A stretch of 64,000 nt of DNA from Adiantum capillus-veneris (GCA_014529385.2 CM043967.1:10924001-10988000), one strand, 5' to 3'; positions 10,783 to 22,632 are shown, numbered from the stretch's first letter. The notes: generated by a model from the letters alone, not told the origin. Program-made: numbers and translations.

Positions 10783-12749
10783 TGTTAGGAAACGTTACGT
10801 TGGATTACCAAGAGACTATTAAAAGCCCGAGGCTTCTATTACAGAAATGATCAAATCTGGGTACCTAAATATACGTTGTGTTCTCTCTTATCACCTATTA
10901 ACGATCCATGTAGGCCAAATCCTATAACTCCAAAACAATTTGCAGACCGTGAAAAGAAAAAAATAACAAAATGCTACACACCTCCTCCATAGCTAGTTTG
11001 GGTACCGAAGAAAGAACAATTTGTTCCACCTAGCTCAGGAATAAGGAAGCCAAATGAAGCTTCTTTCTCTTTATGTAGTTCATATACAAAAATAGAAGCT
11101 TTGAAAAAACCTCTACCTACCATTGTAAATATACATACAAACAAGAAGGAATTTGCACCTCCCATTGTAAGTTTACCACCTACAACAACGTTGCAAATAA
11201 AATCATGGGAAAGTACCTTACCACCCTTGCAAAACTAGATGAAACACCTAGGGTGGTCAAAAACTATTGGTCAAAGTCTTCACCCATGACAAATTGGAAA
11301 AATTGGTTTCAAAGGGTGACGACATCATTGCAAAAGGTATGATCTACCCAAGGAAGGGGGGAGTGTTTGCTGACATCCAACATTCACTTGCTCCCCTCTT
11401 AACCTTCCTTCCTAACCTCTCAATCTCTCAATCTCAGGGAATGTATATATATAGCCCTATACTCAAGAAAACAAAAATTAAAGAAGTAAAAGAGCAAGAT
11501 CCACCAAACAAAAAGGAGGAAACCTACAAGTTCTAGTGCATGACCCAAAATTCATAAAAACATTATGCACAAGGACGCAACCTTTTGACATGACCCATTT
11601 GGGGGGTCAAAGAAAGGGAATAAGTCAGACGATGATTTCATAAGCAATTCCTTTTATAATAACTTAACTAGAGGGTCTTCTAGGTATAGCCTCTAGTCAG
11701 CCCTCGGACATGAAATACTTTGCTCTCGCGATTAAACAGTTTAATTGACCAGAGAAAATTGAGAAGCTTGTCCATGGTAGTAATAGTTGACTTCTATTGC
11801 CTCTCGATTGTTAAATTAGCAACCCCATTCTTGTTTATTTTTTACCTTTACAATTGCTTATGCATTTGATTATATCACAGTTTAATGTTTTACTGCTAAA
11901 CAAATTGTTTAATATTTTGTTACCAATAATTTATGTGCCTATAACTGCATATGCTTTTTAATTCTATATGAGAATGCAATTACTGTGCCAATTTTGGTTG
12001 ATTTTGTAGTGATTAAAGAAGGTTAAGGACATTTAATCTCAGATGCTCTTCCACCTCAACGAACGGGGCTTCATCTCAATAGCTTCCGAGGATGGAATTT
12101 ACATCAGGAAGAGGGCAATGTTAACCCTCATGGACACCCTATCACCTTGAGGATGCCTTATTATTTATTTGATTGAGTCATGGATTGGTCTTGTCGGTCC
12201 AATAGGTGCGTAGGTGATCGCAACGATTAAACAGCTTAATTGACAAGAGAAAATTGAGAAGCTTGTCCATGGTAGTAATAGTTGACTTCTAATGCCTCTC
12301 AATCATTAAATTAGCAACCCATTTTTTACCTTTACAATTGCTTATGCATTTGATTATATCACAGTTTAATGTTTTACTGCTAAACAAATTGTTTAATATT
12401 TTGTTACCAATCATTTATGTGCCTATAACTGCATATAGTTTTAATTCTATATGAGAATGCAATTACTGTGCCAATTTTGGTTGATTTTGTAGTGATTGAA
12501 GAAGGTTAAGGACATTTAATCTCAGATGCTCTTCCACCTCAACGAACGGGGCTTCATCTCAATAGCTTCCGAGGATGGAATTTACATCAGGAAGAGGGCA
12601 ATGTTAACCCTCACGGACACCCTATCACCTTGAGGATGCCTTATTATTTATTTGACTGAGTCATGGATTGGTCTTGTCGGTCCAATAGGTGCGTAGGTGA
12701 TCGCCGATGAGAGGCGCACAACTTATCTTATTTTTACAATAGTTTTACA
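10783..12749 (+). mobile_element. Ty3-type LTR, right arm copy (~1.97 kb)
   Basis: Begins TGTTAGGAAACG and ends TTTTACA, and a primer-binding-site-like TTGGCCACTGTGGGCACCC follows at 12754-12772. A TATATATA box lies near 11446. Two tandem ~490 bp units occupy 11728-12704. It lies between the Ty3 pol/protease fragments on its left and a different Ty3 gag-RT on its right, so it could serve as the 3' LTR of one or the 5' LTR of the other. The PBS side favours 5' LTR of what follows. Confidence 0.65.
11728..12704. repeat. Two ~490 bp tandem units inside LTR (right arm)
   Basis: Unit I (11728-12223) and unit II (12224-12704) both begin 'cgattaaacag(t/c)ttaattgac' and end near 'ggtgcgtaggtgatcg'. 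Small indels separate them, for example the shorter AT-rich portion in unit II. They contain no ORF of note. Confidence 0.9.
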
Positions 12750-12893
12750 ACGGTTGGCCACTGTGGGCACCCATGTGTGTATGGGTCAAACTTTTATAAA
12801 AAGTGCATTTGACCTAAAAATCCTCATTCTAGGAGGTGTAAGCTAAGAAGTGCTCTTGCTCCATCTCTGTCTCCTTCTCTTTTGAGTGCTCAT

Positions 12894-13113
<220 letters not shown>

Positions 13114-13423
13114 TGATCGAGCATTGCGGAGGCCGCGAGGCGGTTGAGTGTGGCATCAACAACGACTCTTCTTCATCGCATCACAGGATCCTTCATGACG
13201 GAAGCATTGAGATGTGAGTGACACACCATTGCTTCTTTGAGCTTGCTAGGTCTATCTAGTTGTGTGCTTGTAGCCCTTTGAGGCTCGCACATAGTGCACA
13301 TGCAAGTTCCCAGCCTCCTTCGACACGTACGGCAAAGCATACATTGCTTAAGAAGAGAGGTCCTAGGGTAGACTACATAGGTTGGAACTATCTCTTGCAA
13401 GAACACACATAATTTTTGCTTAG

Positions 13424-15378
13424 CATAAATGAAAATAATGAAGAGAGTAGAATTAATGTTGATGACTTTGATTTTTCACATGATGGTGCTACTAATGATA
13501 GCCATTGGTTTGTGAATTATCATGTCTCTATAGGCTTTAACAAGCCATGGGTAATTTTGCTTTTCAAGGGAAGAGAGAGCTCCTAAGAAGACTCTTTGTG
13601 ATATCTCCAAAAGAGGACTCTCTATGGGTGATGAGAACAATCCGCATGAAGAGCTCCAACATCAAGTTGGGGATGCATCTCCTCCAAAAAGGAGATGTCA
13701 TGCTCCAAATGAAGAGCTTCCTCCAATGGAGAGAAATAGAAGCGAGTCTCAAAAGTTCAAACACTTCACAAAGGTCACAAAACGCTTCCTCCAATGGAGA
13801 GAAATAGAAGCTCCAAAAGAGGATGATCATTGCAAAGGGTCACCACTTGCCAATGCATGGGGCAAGGTGAGAGAACATGATGCTTTTATCCCCTTTGATC
13901 CTAGCTCAGCTCATAATTTCATATCAGTTGAGGTAGCTACCAAGTAAGGGATACAAGATTATGAGATGGGAGATATTGTGCAGGTGGATGGGGCTTTCAA
14001 GGGTGAAGAAGCCTCAGTCATTCCCTTGATTAAGAAATTGAGACTCCATGTCCAAAGTTATGTGGACAAAGAAGACTTCATTATCTCTTCTTCCAAACAT
14101 GAAGATGTAATTCTAGGGGCACCACTGTTTAATTGTATGGCTACATCTATGAGGTTTCCTGAGAGAAAAATCTATTTTAAGTATATAGAGAGAGAGATAT
14201 GTACATAGATGCAAGCGAGAAAGGTAACATCATACACTTTGTACATACACAAGCTTTTGACAAGTCAATGAAAAGTTTGGTTTTCGCATACATAATTTTT
14301 GTTAGAGAGTCTATCAATGACACTACTATTTTCCCAAATAGAAATGATGGAAATCAAGAAGATTTAGAGTTATCTAATTTTATAAACCAATTCCAAGATG
14401 TTTTCATTGATGACATCCCTAGAGAGTTATCTCCAAAACGAGGGGATGATGACCATACCAAAGAGCTACTACCAGGAAGTTCACCTCCCAATAAGCCTCC
14501 TTATAGAGTCTCTCAAGCTCAATAAGAGGAGACTATGAGGCAAGTGAGTGAATTGGTAGAAAAGGGGATGGTAAGGCCTAGTTCATCCCCATTTTTCTCT
14601 CCGGTTCTATTAATGCAAAACAAAGGTGACACCTATTGCATGTGCGTAGACTATGGAGCCCTAAATAGAATCACAATTAAAAATAGATTCTTTGTGCCTC
14701 GAATAAAAGATCTATTTGATAAGTTGCAAGGGTATACTTACTTCAGTAGGATTGACCTTAAAAGTGGCTATCATCAAATAAGGATAGTCAATGAAGATAT
14801 TTTAAAGCCCACCTTCTGTACTACATTTGGTCTTTATGAATATCTTGTCATGCCTTTTGGCTTGCAAATGCTCCAGCCACTTTCAATCACATGATGGAGA
14901 AAATAGTTTGACCATATCGCAACTTCACATATAATCATCTACTCTAAATCTCTTGAGAAGCACAAGAAACACCTCCAGGTAATTTTCCAAGCTTTGAGAG
15001 ATAATAAGGTTTTTATTAAACAAAAGAAAAGTGAATTTTGTTGCAAGAAATTCAGTACTTAGCTTATATTATCTCTCCATTTGGTATCCATATGGATCCC
15101 ACAAAGCCAGAAGTAATTAAAGAATGACCTAAACCAAGGAATTTACATGAGTTATGAAGCTTTATTCGTATGCATGCATACTATAGGCGCTTTATAAAAA
15201 AATTCTCATCAATAGCCAATCCACTACACTATCTTACCAAAAAGAACATTAAGTATGCATGGACTAGAAAGGAGCAAGAAGCTTTCGAGACGCTCAAACA
15301 AAATCTTATCTCTCAACCGTGCTTATGTTACCGGATTTCACAAAGCCCTTTGAGGTCCAATGCGATGCACATAGTAAG
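13424..15378 (+). pseudogene. Broken Ty3 gag-protease-RT fragment, right arm copy
   Basis: Plus-strand copy, better preserved than the left twin. In order: gag/leader-like ORFs (13547-13947) ending in a decayed protease active site (FDPSSAHNFISVEV); protease C-terminal part (13966-14208, VILGAPLFNCMATSMRFP); linker (14199-14525); RT N-terminal part (14535-14894) with CMCVDYGALNRITIKNRF, DLKSGYHQIRI and YLVMPFGL; then the start of RNase H (15170-15375, YYRRFIKKFSS ... FEVQCDAHSK in a shifted frame). The RT YxDD region is disrupted around 14900-14950. RNase H stops at about 15378 and the sequence jumps into LTR, so the rest of RNase H and the integrase are deleted. RT wording matches the chromovirus at 32.5-35.6 kb. 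Confidence 0.85.
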
Positions 15379-16484
15379 GTATGCATGCTTATAATCATGT
15401 TTGTGGTGGCGAACGACTACGTCTCCCAAGCACCAAGTAGAACTTTTCAATCTACTTCAAAGTATTTATATGGACTATAGAATAGACATGCTTGCGGCAG
15501 CTAAGTTTCCCAAGCACCAAATGGGCTAGTCATCCATTTTGGAAAGATGTCGTTGGGTAAAAAGGGATCCTGAACCCACAAGGCAAACATGGACTAATGA
15601 CTATGCTTTATCTTTCCTACCTCATAGTCAAGGACGACTATGATTTCAAGGGCGAGGTAATTTCATCAAACCTAATATCTAGCTTTCCCAAATGATCTTC
15701 TCATATTAAACTGGCCATTTAAAATGGGAAGATAAATGGAGCAAGTCAAAATATTAATATGTGCTACTGGACTTACCTCAATAGGGGACCAAGAGGAGAG
15801 ATAGTCTATCAAAGAGCAATGTGAACTCAATGAAGCTTAAAATGGCCTTAGCGTAAGCTTCATTAACCATCCAAAGGGTAGTGCTAGAGTCCATTGGGGC
15901 TAGGATTAATGGGAATTTCTATTGCCAACTCTAGGTGTTTTAGACCATGCAATATGATCTCTAAGGTTGCTATGGACCTTCAAGTGGCCAAGTTGTCCCC
16001 CTCACTTGCATGGGGTAAGACCCTCTTGTAGGGAGATGAGAGAGAAGACAATCACACACTTTAGGACTCACCCCTTGCACTTAATGTATAAAGGACACAT
16101 GTGAAGCACCTAGCGTTGTGAGAATTAAGCATTCCTTGAACAAGATTAAGTCCCATTGGGGGATACCCCACAAAGAGAACCAATAAGAATAGGATTCCCC
16201 ATGAGCAATCCTTGATGCTATTGGGTAGCCTACCAGGGGGCACCAATGAGGGTTGAACATTCCATGAGCTAGCTTGCATCTTATTGGATAGCCCTCCTTG
16301 AGATCTAATGAGAATTTAGCTTTATTTAATTAAAGAATTAAGCTCTCTTCTCAAAGAATTAAGCTCTCTTCTCAAAGAGGGAATGAAGTAAATTTTTTCA
16401 CAATGCTAAAAATCTTGCTTGAAATTAAGTGATCCATTCATTGGATAGCCCACAACAGTGAGATCCAATAGTCTTCAAGAGGGA

Positions 16485-16507
16485 GGGGGGGGGGGGGGGG
16501 GGGGGGG
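16485..16507 (+). repeat. Homopolymer run of 23 G
   Basis: An uninterrupted G run inside the chromovirus LTR. It could form G-quadruplex structures, but the exact length is the kind of thing sequencing gets wrong. The related LTRs at 31-32 kb lack it. Confidence 0.9.
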
Positions 16508-17001
16508 TTGTGTCGATGGGTCTCTCTCTCAAGAAAGTTCATTCTAGCAATGTAATGTTTCCTTCTCAAGCCTAAGAGAAGTGGAGAAGCCTACACCAAC
16601 AACACTTGACCATGGAATGCATATGTAAGCAAGTGCTAAGCTTACAAGCATGCTCATCTCCTTCACCATCTCCATTACTATGCTATGTTATGCTTTATGA
16701 GTGAGCTAATGTGAGAAGAATGCTTCTTCCTTGTAGAAATACTTCTTATTCTTCTCCTCTTTCCTCACTCCCTTCAAGCTCTCTCCACCTCCTTTGAAGG
16801 TGTTTGAGGTCCTGGGATTGAGACCTTACCAAGTGTAATTTTGGTACATGAAGCTTTTCATCTTCATGGCATCAAGTGGGCTTCAAAGAACAAAAAGATT
16901 GTATTGTAAACAAGTCTCTCAATGGGAGAAGTTATAATACAAAGTCCCTTTGGAGGTGGGATAAGCTCCAAGTAAATCTGATCCTCAACTCTTGCTAGTT
17001 T

Positions 17002-17004
<3 letters not shown>

Positions 17005-17052
<48 letters not shown>
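17005..17052. repeat. TC microsatellite
   Basis: About 24 TC units near the 3' end of the chromovirus LTR. The related minus-strand LTR has only a short TC-rich stretch at the same place (about 30700-30712). Confidence 0.95.
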
Positions 17053-17057
<5 letters not shown>

Positions 17058-17090
17058 ATTTTGCATGCCAAGCTAACAAGATATGTTATT

Positions 17091-18240
17091 TTTTATTATA
17101 GACTCCAACCAAGAACTTTCTTCTTTCTCCTAAGGAACCTCCTTAATGAAAACTCTCTCTTGTTCATATAGTTTTGCTACAGTCAATAAAACTAGATAAA
17201 TTTTGTCACACATTGGCATCCATTTTTGAAGATTTTGACAACAAATTTGGAGGGGAGGAGAAGCATGAACAACACCAGTTCTTTGCTACCGACATCGGCA
17301 ACAAAGCACAACACAAAATACTTTGAAGATTTATAGTAGGCCTTTCACTTTTGATCTCGAACATTGAAGGAAGCACCATTTGTTTTGAGCCGACCACCTT
17401 GACTAGCATGTGTTCTCTCAAGGGGAGTCATCTTTGCTCCTACACCCAGTTGAGAATTCTTGGGGAGGATGTTTTGACTTTGCTCCTACACCCTGCTATT
17501 AAGTTCTTTAGGAGAGGATACCTTTCGTACTTTTTGGTGCAATTCACTCTATGGATGGCGTAGCCTTGAGCTTAATGTCCATGCTTAAGAAGCTAGTGCT
17601 AATCCAATGTAATTAGAGAAGCTATTCTTAATATATATATATATATATACATACATAATCTCTACTTTCTTCATTAGTATAATTCTTCTATATTCCATTA
17701 TGTCATGAAGTAGTTTCAACTTTCTCATTATTCTAGATTTGAGTAGGGGGTACCAGTGGGAGAAATTCAAAAAAGCAAGGGAATCTAGCGAGATCCGTCG
17801 AAATCAGGAATGGCGGGTGTCGACCGACACAGCTGAGCTGCAGGTGTGGGCGAGGCAAAACGAGGTGAATGCGCGTAGATGAGCATGGGATGCTAAGAGG
17901 TTGGCGGGTGTCTTGGCGGGTGTCGATCGACTCAGCAGGCAGAGCAAAAGAGGAAATTGCGGGTGAGGCGAACGGATGCCGAGAGGTTGAGGGCGAAGTC
18001 CATCTTTTTTCTTTCCTGGGTGGGGTGGAAGGAGCAATCCGACGTCCGTGTTGGTGTGGTTACGGGAGCGTTTCGTAAGGTGGATAGTTGATAGGCCGTG
18101 GGTTCGAATCCGATTCTACCTTTTGTAAGAGTAGTGAACTGTTGACAAGACAGAAAGGTAGTCCGACGTAGTTGGAGGAATCTGAGGAGAATCAGTTGAA
18201 TAAACTAACGTATGAGCCAGTAGTAGGCGAGCAATAGTAT
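17091..18240. other. Non-coding stretch, no gene recognised
   Basis: Contains AT-rich sequence, an AT/ATAC microsatellite (about 17632-17655) and a GC-richer patch (17800-18060) with repeated 'ggcgggtgtcga' motifs. It also has a tRNA-like segment 'gtgggttcgaatccgattctacctttt' at about 18098-18124 resembling a pol III B box followed by a T run. A CACATTGGCATCC motif at 17208-17220 could be a degraded primer-binding site of the preceding LTR. Short ORFs (for example 17351-17563) show no recognisable domain. Confidence 0.5.
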
Positions 18241-18645
18241 GATGACTTCTTGCTTATTGGCCACTCCTATCCTTCTATCAGCATTCGATTTGTGATATTT
18301 AACATCTCTTATTAGGTTGATTAAGTTGGTTCTTAATCTTGTGATTAGTGTATGTGCCCTATTTTGCTTGTGTGGTGACTTCTTGCTTATTGGCCACTCC
18401 TATCCTTCTATCAGCATTCGATTTGTGATATTTAACATCTCTTATTAGGTTGATTAAGTTGGTTCTTAATCTTGTGATTAGTGTATGTGCCCTATTTTGC
18501 TTGTGAGTATGTGTGATGACTTCTTGCTTATTGGCCACTCCTATCCTTCTATCAGCATTCGATTTGTGATATTTAACATCTCTTATTAGGTTGATTAAGT
18601 TGGTTCTTAATCTTGTGATTAGTGTATGTGCCCTATTTTGCTCGT
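18241..18645. repeat. Three tandem ~135 bp units
   Basis: Units start at about 18241, 18375 and 18515 with 'gacttcttgcttattggcc' and end in 'gtgccctattttgct(t/c)gtg'. They are almost identical over ~125 bp, with short variable spacers of ~10-15 bp. A 129-codon minus-strand ORF (18748-18359) is only a translation of the repeats. The near-identity suggests a recent duplication. Confidence 0.95.
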
Positions 18646-18699
18646 GTGTGGATGGGTTTAATGAAACTCTAGCACCGTTCACCTTGTGTGTGTAGCTTT

Positions 18700-19252
18700 T
18701 GATGACGTACCTTGATTGGCATGTGGTGATTAGAGAGGCCAACACCAATGCAATTAGTGTGTGCTTGTCATGAGTGTGCTTTGAGATTCTAGTCTATGGC
18801 AAGTCGGACTTTGGTGGGCTTAATGTGTGTAGGTGATGCTTGATTGATGATGTGATTAGAGTTAGTTATTCATGGCTAATCTCTATTGCATTGGATGAGC
18901 ATTCTCTTGAAACCTCTCATTTGATACATCTGATGCTCGTGCTTCCATGTCCTAGCCAGGTTGCCGATCCTAGGATTGATAATTTTGTTGGTCACTAGCA
19001 AGGGAGAGTCTCTGAGAGGGAATTGGGGAACAAAGAGAAACACAGACAGCTGCTTGGGTTAGTGGAGTAGAAAGTGAGAGTGCTGAAGTCCACTCCCACT
19101 TTCTCTCCCTATATTCATTATAGAGAAAATGAAGCTAGGGGTGGTTCCCATGGCCACCTGGCGTACACCTCAACAACCTCCCACTTGAAGGTCAGGGTGG
19201 CCAATACTGACGTCAGTATAGTTAGTCTATACGAAGTCGATGAAGTATCACC
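18700..19252 (-). mobile_element. End of an older copia element (3' LTR part, PPT, tail)
   Basis: At 19176-19186 a minus-strand polypurine tract (AAGTGGGAGGT) sits directly before a TGTTGAGG LTR start at 19175, so LTR sequence extends leftwards from 19175; its left limit is not clear. 19187-19252 is internal sequence continuing at 28820 on the other side of the inserted copia. The join reads smoothly as one element: '...gatgaagtatcacc' then 'taggcttcatcc'. Confidence 0.6.
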
Positions 19253-19337
19253 TGTTACGAAATAAGACGTAGCTAAATAGATTTTTGAGTAGATTACTTA
19301 ATGGAAAGAGATAGATTTCACACACAAGAGATTATAG

Positions 19338-19384
<47 letters not shown>

Positions 19385-20074
19385 CACGATATACGTGGTT
19401 CACCCAATGTGGGCTACGTCCACGGGAAAGCATCCACTCAATGGCTTTAGCACTTCAAAAGAAGAAGTAGTTTACAAAGGGATTAAACCCTTAATAGAGC
19501 TCCCCTTGCTTCACTCTCACCACCTCACACTCACCTTGTTGCATCAACTTCACACTATGAAATGTGTGTAGAAATGGCCTCCTTTTATAGGCCAAAAGGG
19601 CTGCCCTCTCTTATGAGAGGCAACCATGTCTAGCCGCCCTTGTGCGAATAAGTCCAAATCGGACCCTCCAATCCGCCCATGTGTGGCCGCCCTTGAGAAG
19701 ACAAGTGCGCTTTTGAATTCGGCCACTGGCCATTGAATTCGGCCACCGGCCCCGGCCATTGACTTCCGACCACCGACCACCGGCCACCGGCCATTGACTA
19801 CCGGCCAACCGACCGGTTGTTTTCCGACCACTTTCCGGCCGCCGGCCGGCCATAATATTCAAGCGAAAAGGAATATTCCGGCGAGGGAAAAAAAGTCTCG
19901 GGGGCTTCTGCCCCTGAGGCCCCTAAAGTTGCCCCTGGTTTTTTAATGTGAAAGTTTTGGTTTTCGGTGAGTGATTTTCCTTCACGCACGATGGCTTCTC
20001 CTCATAATGGGGGCCTTACAAATGTGCGCTTTTACCACAGAAGATTACAAGGTAAATCAAGCTCCATACTTAAC
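19253..20074 (-). repeat. 3' LTR of the complete copia element
   Basis: Pairs with 28032-28819. Ends are TGTTA...TAACA. Contains a TATA box (CCTATAAAAGG on the minus strand, 19581-19591), a GA microsatellite (about 19340-19380, longer than in the 5' LTR) and a GC-rich minisatellite built of CCGGCCA/CCGACCA units (about 19720-19855). Confidence 0.95.
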
Positions 20075-20086
20075 AATCTCCCACTT
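20075..20086 (-). other. Polypurine tract of copia element
   Basis: Minus strand reads AAGTGGGAGAT immediately before the TGTTAAG start of the 3' LTR. This is the expected plus-strand priming site in a copia element. Confidence 0.85.
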
Positions 20087-20135
20087 GGAGACTGATCTCA
20101 AAACCAAACCTGTGACTGCTTTCCATCCTGGCTTC

Positions 20136-20963
20136 TTATCTTTGAATGCCGATTGAAGATGAGAAAAAGCTCAACTTCTCCTTTTTGACCACCTTTGTAA
20201 ACATGTCTACATGATTTTCACTTGTATGCACCTTTCCTAGCTTTAGATGTCCCTCTTCCAAAAGAGTGCGTATGAAGTGATATCTCACCTCAATGTGCTT
20301 TGTCCTTGAATGAAAGGCTGAGTTCTTTGCAAGATGGATAGCACTTTGGCTATCACTGTACAAGACACAATTGTCTTATTTGAATCCAAGCTCTTCTAAG
20401 AATTTGTGAAGCCACAGAATTTCTTTGCTTGCCTCCGTCATTGCTACATACTCTGCTTCCGTGGTAGAAAGTGAAACCACTTTCTGCAGCTTTGAAGCTC
20501 AGCTTACTGCTGTGCCTCCAACTGTGAACACATAGCCAGTAGTGCTCCTTTGAGTATCTTTATCACCTGCCATATCTGCATCAGCATACCCTTCTAGAAA
20601 AATATCAGTTCCTCCAAAATACAAAGCATTTGTTGTTGTCCCTTTTAGATACCTAAGTATCCACTTCATAGCTTGCCAATGCTCTTTACCTGGGTTGTCC
20701 ATGAACCTACTCACAACTCCCACTGCATGTGCAATGTCTGGCCTTGTCCAGACCATAGCATACATTAGAGAACCTACCGCTGCAGCATATGGAACTTTAG
20801 ACATATAGGCTATCTCCTCTTGTGTCTTTGGACACATATCCTTCGTTAGTTTAAAATGACCAGCCAAAGGTGTAGAAACTGGTTTTGCATTTTGCATTGC
20901 AAACCTTTCTAGTACCTTCTTAATGTAATATTCTTGAGATAGCTTTATTGTCTTCTTCGTCCT
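20136..20963 (-). pseudogene. C-terminal part of copia gag-pol (RT end, RNase H)
   Basis: Continuation of the polyprotein at 27958-24905 after the nested insertion; the frame resumes exactly when the insertion and one GTCCT copy are removed. Landmarks: GSLMYAMVWTRPDIAHAVGVVSRFM (20780-20690 region), WILRYLKGT, YADADMAGD, RSTTGYVF, then RNase H with STTEAEYVA and SDSQSAIHLAKN. Two in-frame nonsense codons were seen: TGA at 20501-20499, where the conserved GTAVSW Trp is expected, and TAA at 20378-20376, where a Gln is usual. The normal end is the stop near 20136. Both stops are single-base transitions. Confidence 0.9.
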
Positions 20964-21155
20964 TGTTGGGGTATAGGCGCATGTGCCTTGCCCGGCCGCC
21001 CAGAGTCTGGGAGCCCACTGACTTGTATACCTTATACATAGCATAAGTGTATAGGGGGCTGCTCACTCTTTGAGTCTCCCCACCCACATCGCGTGTGTGT
21101 CTCCTTCTCTCTCTCTCTCTCACTCTCCGTCTGTGGTGCTCCCCGATCCCCTTCA
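20964..21155 (+). repeat. 5' LTR, non-autonomous element copy 1
   Basis: 192 bp, TGTTGGGG...CCCCTTCA. It contains the hairpin-forming TATAC-CTTAT...ATAAG-GTATA segment and a CT tract near its 3' end, as do all LTRs of this family here. Confidence 0.95.
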
Positions 21156-22466
21156 ATTGGTATCAGAGCTATGGTGACCGCGAAGAGCACGACGGCTTTG
21201 AGAGCTTCGAGGTGATAGCTCGCTCTCTCTCGACGGTAGAGAGATTAAGAAAGCAGAAGACTTGCTGTGAGAATGCAATGGGAGCTTGTGAGCTCAGTTG
21301 AGAGTGATGTATGCTCTTGTGGAAGCTCAGAAAGGAGTGTGGAAGATTGTGTGTAAGTGAAGGTGCTGCCCTAAAACTGTGTGCGCAGCAGCACTGTTTT
21401 CAAATTCGTTTTTCTCCTTGTAAAATGCAGATCTGAGAACTCTGTCACATCCTCCCATCCGTTTCGACGTGGTCTACAACTTTGCAGAAGAAACTTTTTG
21501 CAAATTCCTCACCGTTTTGCTAATATTCAGCTCAGACTGACTGTATACAGAAATTCCAGATTTTCTGTTGTCGCATTGTGTGCGAGTTTGATGCACTTTT
21601 GGAAGCACGGGAGATGCTTGAAGTTGAGTGCATAAATTCAGAGCTGAAGATGCAATTGCAGCTTGAGTTAAGCTTGTGGTTTGAGGGTTTTTTGGTAGAC
21701 TTGGGCAACGAAGTACAGAGGCGTTTACACACCACCGAAGCGGTCTCTTGAGAGACGCAGGTTTTTGGAGCACACAGGTGGAGCTTCTTTCACTGGTTTT
21801 CACAGGATACTTTGGCAGTGATTTTGTGCTTGGATTCATGGTCTTTGCGAATGGTTTGCATATGGTTATGGCGCATGGTTGATGCCCATCATACATGCAT
21901 TTTGGCGAGCACTTTCAAGTGCCGGTGAGCTCTCTTGAGAGCATTGTTTTCGCATTGAATAAGTTTCCGGATTGCAAATCTTTTGGCGCTTGCTTATGCG
22001 CGGTCACTCCGTTAATGTACGTTGAGTGCGGATTGCCATTGTATGTGAAAATGTGGAGCCATTTTGGCATTTCTACTCATTGGCATTGAGTAGTGTTATG
22101 GTTTATGGTAGAGATTGTACTTGAGTTTTTTGCTCAGTTTTCAGGGGAAATTCTATCGGATTTTTCCCAAATTCTCGCCATATTTTGTGATCGAGTGTTT
22201 ACTCTCACTTTGACAGGTTTTGTCAGTTTGGACACAGTTTTGTGTTTTTTGTATCCACTCTCGCAAGAGTGAGGAGTTGTGTATCTTTCTTTGCTTGAGA
22301 CAGTGGTTTGCTCTCGGGTGGGAGAGTCTTGTGATCTCGAGCATTGTTTGCCATAGTTTTGCAGAGCTTATGCATGTATGTTGAGTGTAGTTTGATGCGC
22401 ATTGATTGCTCATTGTATTGAGCTTGCAGGACAATGGTTATTTTGTGTTGATAGCCATTGTGCGTT

Positions 22467-22632
22467 GAAACTCTGGCGAAATTTTCCCAGGAGTTTTATG
22501 TGTATCATTTATGCGATCTAGGTAGAGATTGCAGGTTGCACTCAGCATTTGCGTGCGGTGTTCTCTGCAGGTGGGAGATTTGTGCGTGTGTATGCATCGA
22601 TACCGCACAGTAAGGGCTTGGTGATTAGCTCA
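22467..22632 (+). promoter_or_regulatory. Conserved leader block (copy 1), candidate packaging signal
   Basis: About 165 bases, from 'ctctggcgaaattttccc' to 'gcatcgataccgcacagt', are nearly identical to 48747-48912 in copy 2, while the leaders on both sides differ strongly. It contains no ORF. Preservation in a non-coding leader suggests a cis-acting RNA function such as packaging or dimerisation. That role is inference. Confidence 0.5.

Larger units (their letters stand above)
15383..17090 (+). mobile_element. Chromovirus-type LTR (plus orientation)
   Basis: Homologous, in reverse complement, to 30650-32250 and 35590-36480: shared landmarks are 'ctcccaagcaccaaatgg.ctagtcatcc', 'aaaagggatcct' and the 3'-end text 'tgcatgccaagctaac'. 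It follows the deleted chromovirus fragment in the right arm and so acts as its 3' LTR. The first ~90 bases also belong to the palindrome; the rest is outside it. It contains a 23-base G run (16485-16507) and a TC microsatellite (17005-17052). Small ORFs in it are not credible genes. Boundaries are approximate. Confidence 0.7.

Noticed and set aside
17632-17655. TATA box at an AT run
   Set aside because: It is an AT/ATAC microsatellite with no gene start nearby.
18241-18645. Possible CRISPR-like direct repeats
   Set aside because: Repeats are ~125 bp with short spacers in a plant-type sequence. This is a tandem duplication; no Cas genes or ~30 bp repeat/spacer pattern are present.
18359-18748. 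129-codon minus-strand ORF with internal repeats
   Set aside because: It is only the translation of the three ~135 bp tandem repeats, with no recognisable domain.
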